This document shows, one piece after another, positions 12,126 through 24,000 of a DNA stretch of 64,000 nucleotides; the stretch's first letter is position 1; the number at the start of each line of letters is the position of its first letter. Made by a program: the position numbers and the translations under genes. The stretch covers positions 27,866,744 through 27,930,743 of the forward strand of contig JALJCS010000004.1 of the NCBI GenBank assembly GCA_023055355.1, read 5' to 3'. This stretch comes from Agelaius tricolor. Taxonomy: Eukaryota > Chordata > Aves > Passeriformes > Icteridae. Below the pieces are notes generated by a model. That model was not told where the DNA came from. It saw only the letters and a list, made by a program, of their open reading frames with translations, and did no database searches.

Positions 12126-15100
12126 ATGGCTTAGTGCATTTCACTTTGGTATTTCCCATTGTTACACCATCAGTCTGAGAATGTGAGGTGTGTGGGAAGA
12201 AGGAAAACTAAGAGTGATGGTGCCATATAAGACTGCTAAATTGTGAGCTAGGAGACACAGGGTTTTTCTATATTATGTTTTGGTGACAGCCCTCAAAAGG
12301 GCAAGTCCCCTGCCCATGGCTGCAATTATAGGTAGTGTCTTCTCCTGGAAACCACTCAATGCTATGTGCTGATTACATATTGGCTCTGTGTACTTGCTTT
12401 GTCTGCAAGCCAGTCCCATGGCTGAAGGGTAGGTGCCCTGCAGAGTGTCTTGTACTACAAACTGCTCTTGAACTTGTCAGATTATGTGGGCACACACATT
12501 TTGTGTCTTAATGAGCTAGAGCAAAAATTGTGCTAGCCTCAACAAATACATGAGGACTTAGAAATTGGTGTAGAATGTGACCCAATTTTTACAGACTTGA
12601 GCTATTGATTTTTATTGAATTAGGCTAGTATGAATATTTTGGGTGGACACCTATATCTCAAAGAGTAGATAAAATCTGTATATATTGTATCAAAGTTTCT
12701 CTCATCTTTTTAAAAATTTTTCTCTGTGAAAGGAAATACTCCCACAAACCAAACAAGTAAAAAGTCCTTGACAAGGACAAGTAAAAAAACCCAAAAAACT
12801 TGACATATATTAACTAGACTGTATGATATTCTGTAACATTTTAGCTGCAACAGTCCAGAACCTGAATTACAATACTTTACAGGTAGGGTACTGCTTAGCT
12901 CTAATCACAGTTCTACTGTCTCTGATGCCTGTCTTTTGCAGCTTTCCCAAAACCCTCTGATTTTAAGGATTCCCACAAGGGTGAGAAGAACTTGAGTTTC
13001 AGTGAACAGATCTCTGGAAATCCTGTCAGATAGTAAAAAACATGTGTTTTGAGTGTGATTACTGAAGTAATGAATGCCTTGTATGTAAAAGAAAGCCATT
13101 TGACATGTAGTGGCAAAAATAAAAATAATGGAATAAATCTGTTTCCCTCTTTTGGGGTTAGGTAGCAATTTTGGTAATGAATCACCTTCAAGAGTAGCAT
13201 GGCAGGAAGAGCATCTTGAAAAACAAATCAAAAAGAAAGGCAATCAATGGGAAACTGCTGGTTTTTAAATTAAATACTAACTTAAGTCAACATTAACTCT
13301 TCCAAGACTTACTTAGAAGAGCTATAAGCAGTAATGTAAGCGATAGTTGCTGAAGTCTGAGGAATTCAGTTCTGATGTCAGACAAACCTTGCAGAGTAGA
13401 ACTGTGGCATTCAGCTTTCTCTGTCCAGAAAATAATGAGGCTGTGATGGGATTTTTTTACAACTACTTTGGGCAAGTGGGGACAATTACTACATTGAAAA
13501 CAACCACAAGGTTTCCTACATGAATGAGCACAGTCACCAATGAAAATTCAGGCTTGACCCCAACAGAATAATATTGATTTTAAGGAGTCCAGAAAAATAT
13601 GAAGAATTAGAAGAAAGAAAGTAATAAAGATAGCTGAACAGTTACAGGCAATTTAGAAAACAGTAATGAAGCTGTTGACCACAGAGCTTTAATTAATGTT
13701 AAGGAGATGTTCTATTTCATGCCATGACCACTGTTATTTTTTCCCAACAATTTCTCTGATAACAGTTTTTCTTCTTGGATTTTTGTGTGTGTTTGTTTCT
13801 TTTTAGGTGGACATCACCAAAGAAGCAAAGTCAGTTATAAGAATAGAACATTGTTTCAACAGTTTTTTTGATTGCTATCATGATTCTACAAAACCTCTGA
13901 GATTGTGACTATGATATTCTTAAGTAGGCCTTGCTCATTATATTTCAGGCAGTCAAGAACATTGATTTCTTTTTTAATTGCAGTAGGTTAACATGATTCC
14001 TAGGAACAGATTATTATTTTGCTCCAAGTGTATTAATATCTTTGGATATGGGACTGATATCAATTTTGGCCTTAAAAATCCATAAATGTGTACCACAGAT
14101 CAGTCACAGAACAAAGAAGGTCAGCCCAAACATGTTATCTTAATTTTATATTTTATTTAAAAACACAAGATACTATGAAAAAATTAAACCCTATATATTC
14201 TCATTAATAATTCATTAAGGTGGAGACCCATGTAAAGAATGAAATAACAGGGAGGAAATAATTAATATCATCTAAAAATGGATTTATGACTTGGATAAGT
14301 TTTATTTCTTTTAGTCATGAATAGGCTTGTGTCAGATTTAAAATACTACATTTACTAACTAAATATTCTGCTTGACTATTACAATGTTGAGATTTTAGAT
14401 TCACACAAATACATTTTATGATTAAAAATGCTCTTAAAAGTCTTCACCAGGGGGTTATAAATAGCTCAAGTAATTTTTTTCATCTAGAAAGCTGTGCGGT
14501 TTTAATTGGAGAGACATTTGTACAGGTGAGGGGAAAATGCAGAGAGTGTGGTATATAAGGTAATTAACCTTATTTTCAAAATGTTGTCTGAATTCTAGGT
14601 GGGAAATCAACAAAGCTTATTTTACCTTCACTTCTCCAATGTATTTCATTGTGTAGAAAGCACTAGCAGTAGCAGCTATTTTTCATTATGTTGGGATATA
14701 TGAAAGCATATCAAAAGTGGGGCAAGAAAAGTTGCTAGATATTTCAGGACTGGCTGGGCAGGGAGGTGAGAACCCATGATGAAGTCAGCTACAGGGCATG
14801 GTTATGCCTTGTGGCTGTGCCTAAGGCTATAGTGTTTAGAACAGTGTTTAAAGGGTCAGTGTGCAATTTAAACAGCAAAAATTCCCTCCTAGATTTACCT
14901 TGTCTTGGTTTTATTTTTAAACTCTGTCAAAACCCACAGCACAGAAATTTTTTACTGAGCCAGGGGTTTAATTTTCCCTTTCTCTTCTTTAGTACTGAAT
15001 TTTTAGAAATCAGCCAGGCTGCAGCAAAGTTGCTGGACCAGTAAATGATACTATCTTAGATGAGACGATTTTTATCATAAAAGACATTTCTCTCTCATCT

Positions 15101-17014
15101 TCTCTTTCTCTAATTTTCATAAATACAGCAGTTTCGGGTTTTAATGGTCGAATTGCATTTTATTTATTTTAAAATACTGTTGGCTGGAGTTTTTTGTTTT
15201 GTTTTATTTTGTTTTTTTAACTACACACTGATCTAAATGGAAAAAAATATGAAAATGACATCATAAGCACTAAAATTTTAATATTTTCATTACCTTTAGT
15301 TCTGAGAGCAGGATTTTAAGAGTGTTTCACTTAGGCTAAATACAGAGCTACAAAGCACCAGGAAAACTGAAAGGAGAGAGTTTCCAGGTTAAGGATGCTC
15401 ACAGCATGGCATTCCATAAAAGTAAAGACAAAGTAAAGTTTCTGGTTTCACCCCCTTATCCAGCCTGGTGTATGCAGCACCTAAGGTACGCATCACCGTT
15501 CCTTTTACCTGCATACATCTTGAAGGAGATTTGGGTGCTTGAAATTAATTTCCATATGCCAAAAGGAAAGCTGAGCTAGAGTCACTGGTTTTCTCAATTG
15601 TTTATCTTGCACACAAAGTATAGCTCAGTGTAGTTTGCATTGGATACAGCACTTTTTATCTTCAAGAAAGAATAATATTTATAAAAGCTCATATGATCAC
15701 TAGTACCAAGAATTTGGGAATTACCAATCAAATTTATTTCCAACAATCTAAAAGTAGAAGACAGAAAGGAAAAAAAAACCCATCAGAATAAATTGTTGGT
15801 AATGAAAAGAGTCTTATGGATAAAATGCAAGAATTATACTGCCTACATAGCATACAAAACCAAATAAAAAATACAAACGAAAAAAATATGTAACTCTTGC
15901 CATGATGGCTATCAGGATATCAGGAGGATAAAAAAGCAGTGGCATAAATGAAAATGGAACTTAAATTTTAATTCTAATGGGAAAAGATATAATAAAGGGC
16001 ATCATGTGATGATACTACAACCATTACAGTTCACAGATTCAATAGTTGGTCTAATATTTTCTAAGGACAAAGAGTTAAAGTCTCATTGGGTATGGTATGA
16101 TAGCAGGCCACTCCACTTTCTCAAAGACTGGCAGAAAATGAATGCTGATAGAATTTTGTTCCTTCTTTCCTAGTTTGACTACTCTCCAATTTCTCTACTA
16201 ACTACTCGCAAGAGATGTCATGCTGAAGAGTTTTGTTCCTTGGTGTTAGAAGTTATTTTTTTAACAGAATTCTATGGTTCCAGTAGAAAGGTGTATATGC
16301 AGACCCTTCTGAGCATTTGTTTCATAGTTATCAGAGACTATCATAATCTTAAATCAGAGATCTAATTTGCTCCTTCTAATCTTAGGTAGAAATTGAAACT
16401 ATACAGAAATTTCCCAGTTGTTCAGATCTATGAGGAACCTCCATACTGGGAAAGACAGGTGTAATCTGGAGAGACAAGAGAAACTAGATTACTTTGAAGA
16501 AAATGATATGGATTTGTCAGTAGCTCATATAGACACAGAACTCAATTACTTGAGAGGGCTCAGGGTGCACCAAAATTTGTGGAGCACTTTGTATTTGCAA
16601 AATACAATTTTCCTTCAAGCACTCAGATATTTCCAGAGGTGGTCCTGTGAGTCTTGAAAGTGGAAGATTTACATAAGGCCCAAGACACACTAAAAATTTG
16701 GATTAAGTCCAATTGTGAAAAACAACAAAATAATTTTTAAAAAATGAACTCTTACTAGGCTAAATACAATAAGAGGATGTTGGAAATTCTGTAATTATAT
16801 TCATTTTCTCTTTTTCCCACCTTCCCACTGAGATCCATAATAGTACTCTTTGTATGTTCACTGCCAGTCTGAGCAACATGGAGAGAAAACAACCTGTTCC
16901 CAAAATAACAAAACATATTATTAGCTAATCCATAAGGGAGAAAGCTGTACAGCTGCTTACTATATTGAATCTGTTTTGGCTTTTACAATGTTCTATTATA
17001 TCTTGTAGGCTGCA

Positions 17015-17110
17015 TTAAAAAAGAAAAAAAAAAACAGAAAAACCAACCAAACAAAAACAAAACAAAGCCCTAACCTAATGCAAACAAATAACCAAAACAA
17101 AACAAAAACC
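17015..17110. repeat. A-rich low-complexity tract with (CAAAA)-like units
   Basis: A poly(A) run followed by irregular AAAC and CAAAA units. Low-complexity sequence. It could be the decayed tail of a retroelement, but no body was recognised beside it. Confidence 0.7.
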
Positions 17111-18833
17111 ACTCCCAAAAGCCAGTCTACTGTAGTTCTGTGTGTTTTGCCTAGGCCTGTTTTGCTGGTTCACACTAGATTCTGTTTGTCTAGGGAATCG
17201 GCAGGGGTAACTGACAGTGGTTTTTTTCCTCTATATAGTTCTGTCCATTAGCCTACAAAGCAGACACTGACAAAAGAAAAAAGGGCCCCTGCACTACTTT
17301 GAGTGCTACTTTGAACACAAACCATAATCTAATGGAAGTACTTATATGACGTTTCTCACTTCTCGCGTAACAAATTAAGTAGCACCACTTGCCTATAAAA
17401 AAAAAAAAGAACAAGAAAGGTGCATTTTGTGTTTGAGAAGTAACAACATAACTTTTAAATCAGAAATACAAATATAAGGAATGATTTAATCAGTTAGTAA
17501 AAGGAGGTATAGTTTTAGGTACTTACTACTGTTTCACATTTTGTCATAATGTACTTTTTGTGTGTTACTTGAAAAACTGTATTACATACATGCACATTGC
17601 CATACTGCAGCCACTGCAGAGCGAACTAATCTTCAGGAAGAGAAATGTGTTTCAAACCCATAGCAAGTAATTTAGCTTTCACTCACGAAAGGCAGGTGGT
17701 CTTGCATCATTGGAGTGCCTTTTGAACAATCATTACAAAGGTTGGGGTTGCAATAGAAAAAGGCACTGACATGTCCTGAGGAGGGAACTTTTGTGTAAAT
17801 TGCGTGAACATACAGGATCTAGTAAGAAACTGGAAGCCAGACCTAGAAAATACACACAGATGCTCAGCAGATAAAGCTGACTGCTGTAGATTATATGTCA
17901 CCATAGAAGCTAAATCAGATTCAGTAGAGTAGAGTAAGCTTTGCTTCTCTCATGTTGATTATTCAATATTATGTCTGGTCATTTTCAATGCAAACAATTT
18001 GTTTTTTACCCACAGCTTAGCCATAAGTGTTTAAATGGTGCTGCTATAGAGCAGAGTGATAAAGAGAAGATGGACAAGCCAAGATTGGATAGTGGATGGA
18101 GAGGACCACCTTTTTAACAATGGACACTTAATTATGAACAAACCTCCCTGGAACTTTTTTTAGTGGATACACTATTTTGACGTATCTCCTCTGCTACAGC
18201 TTGCTACTGGTTCAGCTCAGAAAAAGAGGCCAGATGGAAAGCTAGGGGAAAAAAGAAGGCAAGTGATGCTAAAATTAAAACTTTCAGGATGGGCCATAAG
18301 AAGACTTTTCTTGAAAAAAAACTTAGTAGTTTCTTAATTTGATTCAGCCTAAGAGCCTTAATGCCACATTATTAGTTGCACTGATTAAGGCCTGAAACAC
18401 TATGTCAATTTTTCAATTTCAAATAAAGCTAAATTCACACAAAACATTTTACTGAATTCAAATGAATCATTGCAATTTTCCTATCAAAAGTTCCCAGAAA
18501 CTTCAATCTATAAGAAATACTATTATCCTTACTTATATGCTTATATAATTATATCTTTATTTTGGTTTTGCTGCAGGATAAAATTGAATTTCCAGTTACT
18601 CAAATAACTTAAAGTGATAAGATCATGCTATTAAGAATCACTAAATGTCTGTGTAGAAACCATGTCTTGGAGTTTTCTGATGTGAGCAAGGATACAGTCT
18701 ATCTTTAGAAGCTCACTGTATTACTGACAAATTAGCACTTCTGCTATAGTCTTTCACTCCCTGATTAATTTTGTAGATTATACCTTACTGACTCGAGGTA
18801 GAAGTTGTATGGGCAAATAGCTATTCTACAGTG

Positions 18834-18890
18834 TATATGTAGTGTGTATGCGTATATATTATATATATATATGTAGGTATATGGGTATAT
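18834..18890. repeat. TA/TG-rich microsatellite
   Basis: Mixed TG, TATG and TA units with a central uninterrupted TA run. Simple repeat. Confidence 0.8.
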
Positions 18891-19711
18891 AAGTAACTGT
18901 AACCATCATTAAATGTGCACTCTATCACTGAATTTGTACAGTACTGAGCTAATTTAATTGCTAATGCTTTAAACATAAATGAAATTGTCTTTTTCTCCCT
19001 AGTATTTAATTTTCAGAGTCAAAAGGGTTAAAGTTAGAATCTGATTTAAACTTCAGAAGAAATTAGGCATGATGAGTGGAGATAATGCTGCCATGAAATC
19101 AGAAATGCATATATCAAAACGCCAGCTGTAACATCATATTTCTAAGGAAAAGGAACTAGGTCTATTTTCTTCTTTAATTCTTGTGTACCACTATTAAAAC
19201 CTTAAAGGAATTGTAGTATTTGCTGCTTTTTTAAAAATGCCAATAAATACGTGTAACTCACAAAACTAGCATTTTAAAAGATCCATGAAGCTGTGTTTGC
19301 TTTACCCATCACCTCTCTCCCATAGCGCCCATCATGGTTCCTGCCTGGCTGTACTGCAGGGATGATAGCGAAAACCTTGTTAAAGACATCCTACCACTGA
19401 AACAAATCTGATTCAGCCAGCAGCACTTTTGCGTTTGTGGACTAAAATAAGACGGGTCTGGTGCAGTTCTTATCTTAAGGTGAATTCACACCTGTGATAG
19501 CAGGTGGCTTTTTTTTTATTTTATTTTTTCCTATCAAAGCTTTCCTTTAGGACTGAAAAGAACAAAGGACCTCTCAAACCACCTTTTGTTCTGTTTTTGT
19601 GTGTTGCGCCAACAGTATGTATTTTGCTCACTGAATATGGCAAATGAAGCCGGTTGTGTCTTTCAGGCAGAAATCTCTCTCCCATTTGACATATTTCAGC
19701 GTTGGAATTCA

Positions 19712-19729
19712 CTGCTTCTATAAAAGCAG
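19712..19729 (+). promoter_or_regulatory. TATA-like box within a near-palindrome
   Basis: 'tataaaag' at 19719-19726 sits in the imperfect palindrome 'ctgcttctataaaagcag'. If used on the + strand, transcription would start about 25-30 bp downstream, near 19750, just before the CpG island. The palindrome makes a weak TATA-like reading possible on the minus strand too. No transcript evidence is available, so this is only a candidate. Confidence 0.35.
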
Positions 19730-19774
19730 AACAGAAGAGCACAGAAACAAGGAATTTTAATCAGCGGGGCGAAT

Positions 19775-19826
19775 CTTTAAATACTATATCAAAGCTACCT
19801 CCACGTGGAGAAAAAAGATGACGTAA
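19775..19826 (-). promoter_or_regulatory. Candidate minus-strand core promoter: CRE-like site, E-box and TATA-like box
   Basis: Read on the minus strand, a CRE-like 'tgacgtaa' (its + strand copy at 19819-19826) and a palindromic E-box 'cacgtg' (19802-19807) are followed by 'tatttaaag' (19775-19783). That order and spacing suit a TATA-type promoter starting near 19750 and running left. CRE sites bind CREB/ATF proteins and CACGTG binds USF, MYC or CLOCK-type factors. The motifs are directly visible; promoter use is inference. The CpG island lies just upstream in this orientation. Confidence 0.4.
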
Positions 19827-19918
19827 TGCTCTGGTGAAACAAAAAGGCGAAGGCCGGGACCGGGTGGTGCGGGCGGCTGGGGGCGGCAGACCTGGGCCGC
19901 GGCAGCGCCCGGGGCAGC

Positions 19919-19954
19919 GCCTCCCTCACGGCCCGCGCCTCCCTCACGGCCCGC
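19919..19954. repeat. Exact 18-bp tandem duplication in the CpG island
   Basis: The unit 'gcctccctcacggcccgc' occurs twice head to tail at 19919-19936 and 19937-19954 with no difference. Confidence 0.95.
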
Positions 19955-19981
19955 GCCCCGCCCGCCTCGCCTCACGCCGCG

Positions 19982-19995
19982 CCGCCAGGTGGCGC
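19982..19995 (+). promoter_or_regulatory. CTCF-like binding motif
   Basis: 'ccgccaggtggcgc' fits the CTCF core pattern CCASYAGRKGGCRS at every position except the third (G for A), a commonly tolerated change. It lies in the middle of the CpG island. The match is by eye, and occupancy cannot be judged from sequence. Confidence 0.55.
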
Positions 19996-20039
19996 CGCCG
20001 CGCCGGGAATCGCCCGGGGCGGGTGCTGCGGGCCGCGAG

Positions 20040-20170
20040 TGCCCCAGCCCGGGAATGCCAGCCCCAGCTCGGGAGTGCCGCCCGGGAATGCCCGCCCGCC
20101 GGCCCCAGCCTGGGAGTGCCCGCCCGGGAATGCCACCCCTAGCCCGGGAGTGCCCGCCCGGGAGTGCCGG
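20040..20170. repeat. GC-rich minisatellite, GGGARTGCC core
   Basis: Seven copies of the core GGG-A-R-TGCC start at 20051, 20071, 20084, 20112, 20126, 20146 and 20160, separated by C-rich spacers such as 'gccccagc' and 'cgcc'. The spacing alternates between 13-14 and about 20-28 bases, so the array is irregular. It lies wholly inside the CpG island. Confidence 0.85.
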
Positions 20171-20333
20171 CCCCAGCCCAGCGGCGCCTGTGCCTTCTCC
20201 AGGCCGCCGTTCAGTAGCCTGTAAATGCAAGAGCGCTGCTGCTCCTGTAAACACAGTCTGATTATGAGTGTGACAGCCTGTGCTCAGGGAACCATAGCGC
20301 TCCGGAGCTGTTTGGGAGATTTTCTCCTGGTAG

Positions 20334-20339
20334 GTAAGC
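20334..20339 (+). promoter_or_regulatory. Candidate 5' splice site after the CpG island
   Basis: 'tag|gtaagc' matches the vertebrate donor consensus MAG|GTRAGT at nearly all positions, with the intron beginning at 20334. If + transcription starts in the island, this would end a non-coding first exon. No partner exon was found in the window, so this is inference only. Confidence 0.3.
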
Positions 20340-20524
20340 TGTACAGCATTGCAGAAACTTACACGGGCTGCTAACATCAGGCTAAAAATAACGTTAAAAG
20401 AGCGAAATAGCTACTAACCTGTGTAAAGATTTTATGTTAACTCCCCTAGCTCCTAACTACCAGCTCCTCCTCGGCGGCTCTCATGTGACCCCACCAGGAG
20501 TACTATTGCCAGGTCTGGAATCAA

Positions 20525-20905
20525 TACAGAGGAAGGTGTGGACCTGTTCCGTGAGTCCAGAGGAGGGCAAAAAATGAATCAGAGGGCTGGAACAGATATC
20601 CTGTGAAGAAAAGCTCAGAAAGTTGGTGCTTTGTCTAAAGGAGAGAATGCTTTTGTCACTGAAATAGGAGACAAGGTTGTCTCCTATTAACTCCTTAAAC
20701 TACAAAGGAATATATATAGAAGAAGTCTTTTATTATGAGGGTGGTAAAATACTGTTACAGGTTGGCCAGAGAGGTCTTAAATACCCCATCTCTAAAACCA
20801 TTTAAGGTCAGTTCAGCCAGGGCTCTGAGTTACCTGATCTGGTTCAAGATATCCCTGCCCATTGCAGGAAGTGGTTGGACTGGATGACTTTTAATGCTGA
20901 CTTCC
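20525..20905 (+). mobile_element. CR1 LINE, 3' fragment
   Basis: The right half aligns by eye with the CR1 3' UTR: 'ggttggccagagaggtctta', then 'ccctgcccattgcaggaagt', then 'ggttggactggatgactttt'. The left part looks like the region encoding the end of the reverse transcriptase, with many changes. It is an old 5'-truncated copy. A perfect 12-bp inverted repeat lies within it at 20663-20688. Confidence 0.75.
20663..20688. other. Perfect 12-bp inverted repeat with 2-base spacer
   Basis: Arms 'aataggagacaa' and 'ttgtctcctatt' are exact reverse complements around 'gg'. It lies within a degraded CR1 copy and probably arose by chance or template switching. Confidence 0.9.
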
Positions 20906-21017
20906 AAACCAAACTCTTCAGTGGCTGTGTTTCCACTTGACATGAACCTGAAAATAAATGGACTCTGCTCTGTCTTACAGGAGACATCTAGTTGTGTGTG
21001 TCACTTTTCAGAAGCTA

Positions 21018-21061
21018 GCTGCCAGCTAAAAGTATTTTTGCTGCCAGCTAACAGTATTATT
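21018..21061. repeat. 22-bp imperfect tandem duplication
   Basis: Two adjacent copies share 'gctgccagctaa' then 'agtatt'; they differ at a few positions. A small local slippage product. Confidence 0.75.
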
Positions 21062-24000
21062 AAAAGTAGTTTTGGTGGTTGCTAGTGTCAAACCAGTTAT
21101 GGATAAAATGACACCAATTTCCAGATAATGTTGCCATTTACAATTAGCATGACATACTCAGAACTTTACTTCTGCAAGATCTTTCCATTATGTCTCTACC
21201 ACAAAGGAATTATTTGCTATGTCCATGACATCTCTTTGCATGGACTGGCTAACCAATTTGTACCAATATACCCACTGAAAAACCTGCTACATGCTTTTTC
21301 TGAGCATTTTATATGATAAGAAAGAAAAGAAAAACAAAGCACAGATGCAGAATAAGCAACAGAAATGGAGAGGTCTGAGCTAATTTACTTACTGTAAACA
21401 TGCCGTTTTGGCATGTTTCACTCTCCTTAAATAACTAAGTTGTTGACAATATTTTTGGTTTAGGGAGAGAAGAGACCTATTTCCCATTCTCTTTTAAAGA
21501 AATTAAGGGGCAACACTTGTGCCGATGTCCAGAATATTTCATCTGCACCCTGAAGAGTTTTTGATTGTTCATGCCCGTTGCACCTTCTCTACTTTGTTGT
21601 GCTAAGTACAGATGCATAGTAATTAAGCACAGATGTACTCAGAATGAGCCCTCTACTCCAGGAAAAAACAAACACTCAATTATAATAAACCACAGAAGCA
21701 GGATTAAACTTCTCAAACCTAAGTTGTTTGTGAAAGTGAAAAAAAGGTAGTAATTATGTATAACAGGAACACCTAGTAAACATGAAAAATATCTATATTA
21801 ATATTATTTAGAGCTTTAGTTAGTCATACAGAGATATGAATATGCATTTAAGTGTTATGAGCTCTGTGGATCTTGTTAATGGCCAGCTTCAGTGGGGTGC
21901 ATGTCTTATCATAGGGTACAAAATTATTCACACCTGGGACTTCAATTGCCTCTTTCCCTGTTTTTGTATTATAGAAACTACAGAAGAGTACTGGGTAGTA
22001 TAACAAGTGATTAAAGGGCACTTGTGACACAAATAATTTAATAAGCTGAATGATCAATTTTTATTGATGCTTATCCTGACTTTAACACCTAATTGAAATA
22101 TATTCTTAGTGGAAAACTTCCTGTGTCTTTGTTTTAATATTATTTACAGCATTGATTCATACCTTTAATCTTCTGCTCTTCCTTATATTTTACTTGCTCA
22201 CTTTTTATTCTGGTTTCTTCCTTTTTCTCTGCAGTCTTCTCTGGTTTTTCACGTTCACCCACATCATCTTCAGCTCTCTTGACATTTCAGTCTGTTGATG
22301 CACACAAACATTCTGCCAAAACAAGTTAGCTAGAAATAGGGCCATCCTTAGTGACTGCTCCACTTTCAGCACGACATTGTACCCACTGTGATTGACAGAG
22401 CTCATGCTGTCCAGCCTAATAGTTCCTAAGTGGTGATTAACTGGGCTAGTGATACACGGATGGGGGTTGATGGACACCTAACTTCCTGCTGCCCTAAGTC
22501 CACCTAGGTGCAGATCCTTTACTCTTTCAGAAATGCCACACTGGATGATTTACTATGCTTTGCTAAGTATTGTGGTGGTGTGGTTGTTCATTTTGCCTCT
22601 ACTCACCTCACTTAGCTCTGCTGAGTCTCACCCTGAGGAAATATAAAATGCGGGAGCTCTGTGAAGACAAGAGAATGAAGCAAAACATCTGAAATGAATC
22701 TCCCAAAAGTCTGGTGCTTTGTCTAAACAGTAAGAAATGGCTACTCAAGTTGTGGAGCTTAGGAAGCTGAGTTCTGGACCTATGTTCCAAGAACATATGA
22801 GAATTCTTTAAGCAATGTTATTTTCCCAAGAAATCTCTTTACATCATATCTTTTATTCTTTCTCTTCTAACATTTATTTGCTTTGTCCTCCATACTCTAA
22901 TTATCTAGACTATAACAATCCAAACTCTAATAATACCCCACTTTTCCTTGTCTATTTCCGTCTTCATGTTCCCAAAAATAAAAGAATAATTTTGAGAATT
23001 TTTTAAGCCTTACTCTGTCTCCATAAATCAGTGTAAGACTTACTTTATATTTAAGTGCATTGTATTTATTATGTCTGTGGATGCATTTGGTCCCACACAA
23101 AATAATAATGGTTTAAGCAGAATTGTGTATTACCGGATGACAGGTGGCATACAAAGCTGTTGCACAACACCAGAATACCTGAATGTGCTATATGCCCAGA
23201 TTATGTCATAAAGGAGGATCTGGAGCTGGCATATTTTCTCACACAAAAATAATCTAAATAGCCATTAAAAAAAATCTCTCTGTGAAAGACTGTGAAATCT
23301 CTGGACTAAAACTCATAAAATGTAATGAAGTTTAAATTTTTTGCACTGTGATAGCCTTGTGGCCCACTTTGGGTATGCTTATACTTTAGCTTTTGTTAAG
23401 ATCAGGCATATACCCTCAACACAAGAATTTTTATCCTGTGTTTTTCATTGCCAAGTGTTTGTTCTTAAAGTGCACAAAATAAATACTTCTCAGATTAATT
23501 TGATAGAAATTTTCAATCAAATGGGCAGGTGCTTCAAAAGTGCACATACAGCAGTTCAGCTTGTAATTAGCTTAAGTCCCTGGCTCTCTGAGACATGTAA
23601 GCTACCTTAGATTTATTTTTCTTCTTTTCCAGCCATAGGCACTGTTCCTATGGGGAGATGGCTGTTCATTACCTGACCAGTGCACAAGAATAGTTCACCA
23701 TGGAGCAGGAACAGAGAAGACTCTGAGATAAAGGTTGCACTAATAGGAAATTGAAGCAAAAGGCATATAAATGAAACTCTAGAAATGTCTCCTTAGGAAT
23801 ACAGTTTACCAGGCTTGCTTTAAGGGCCAGAGAATTCAGTGAGTTTTGATATTTAAATATTGGGCTAGCATCACTCTTGAGTAATTTTCTTGACCTAGCA
23901 ATGGTTCCAGGGATTTGCCTAGTGTCAATGTCAGATATTCCTCACCACCTCTTCTGGAATACACCCAACCTCCTCTCATGTTGCACATGTTGCATTTATT

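Larger units (their letters stand above)
12126..19700. other. Unique AT-rich sequence, no gene seen
   Basis: No exon, RNA gene or interspersed repeat could be supported. Frames up to about 112 codons are present but unremarkable. A polypyrimidine tract plus AG near 13.8 kb is followed by an open stretch ending at a stop without a donor, so it is not called an exon. Simple repeats at 17.0 and 18.85 kb are listed separately. Confidence 0.45.
19845..20225. promoter_or_regulatory. CpG island, candidate promoter
   Basis: This is the only strongly GC- and CpG-rich stretch of the window, with abrupt borders against AT-rich flanks. Vertebrate CpG islands usually mark promoters. Inside are an exact 18-bp tandem duplication (19919-19954), a CTCF-like motif (19982-19995) and a GGGARTGCC minisatellite (about 20040-20170). 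TATA-like boxes and a CRE/E-box pair lie at the left edge, and a good 5' splice site lies about 110 bp beyond the right edge. Direction is unresolved: the donor favours + transcription, while the CRE/E-box/TATA order favours minus, so divergent transcription is possible. The frames across it, including 197 codons on the minus strand, are Gly/Ala/Arg/Pro-rich products of base composition and are not called genes. Confidence 0.75.

Noticed and set aside
13780..13910. Polypyrimidine tract plus AG followed by about 33 open codons
   Set aside because: The stretch runs to a stop codon with no donor site, and the encoded peptide is not recognised. A terminal exon cannot be excluded but is not supported.
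19784..20377. 197-codon minus-strand open frame across the CpG island
   Set aside because: The middle is Gly/Ala/Arg/Pro-rich and follows the GC-rich minisatellite; high GC removes stop codons. Overlapping frames on the + strand are equally open.
22608..22770. Possible CR1 piece sharing 'tggtgctttgtctaaa' with the copy at 20.6 kb
   Set aside because: The shared block is only about 17 bases, with no ordered CR1 landmarks around it.
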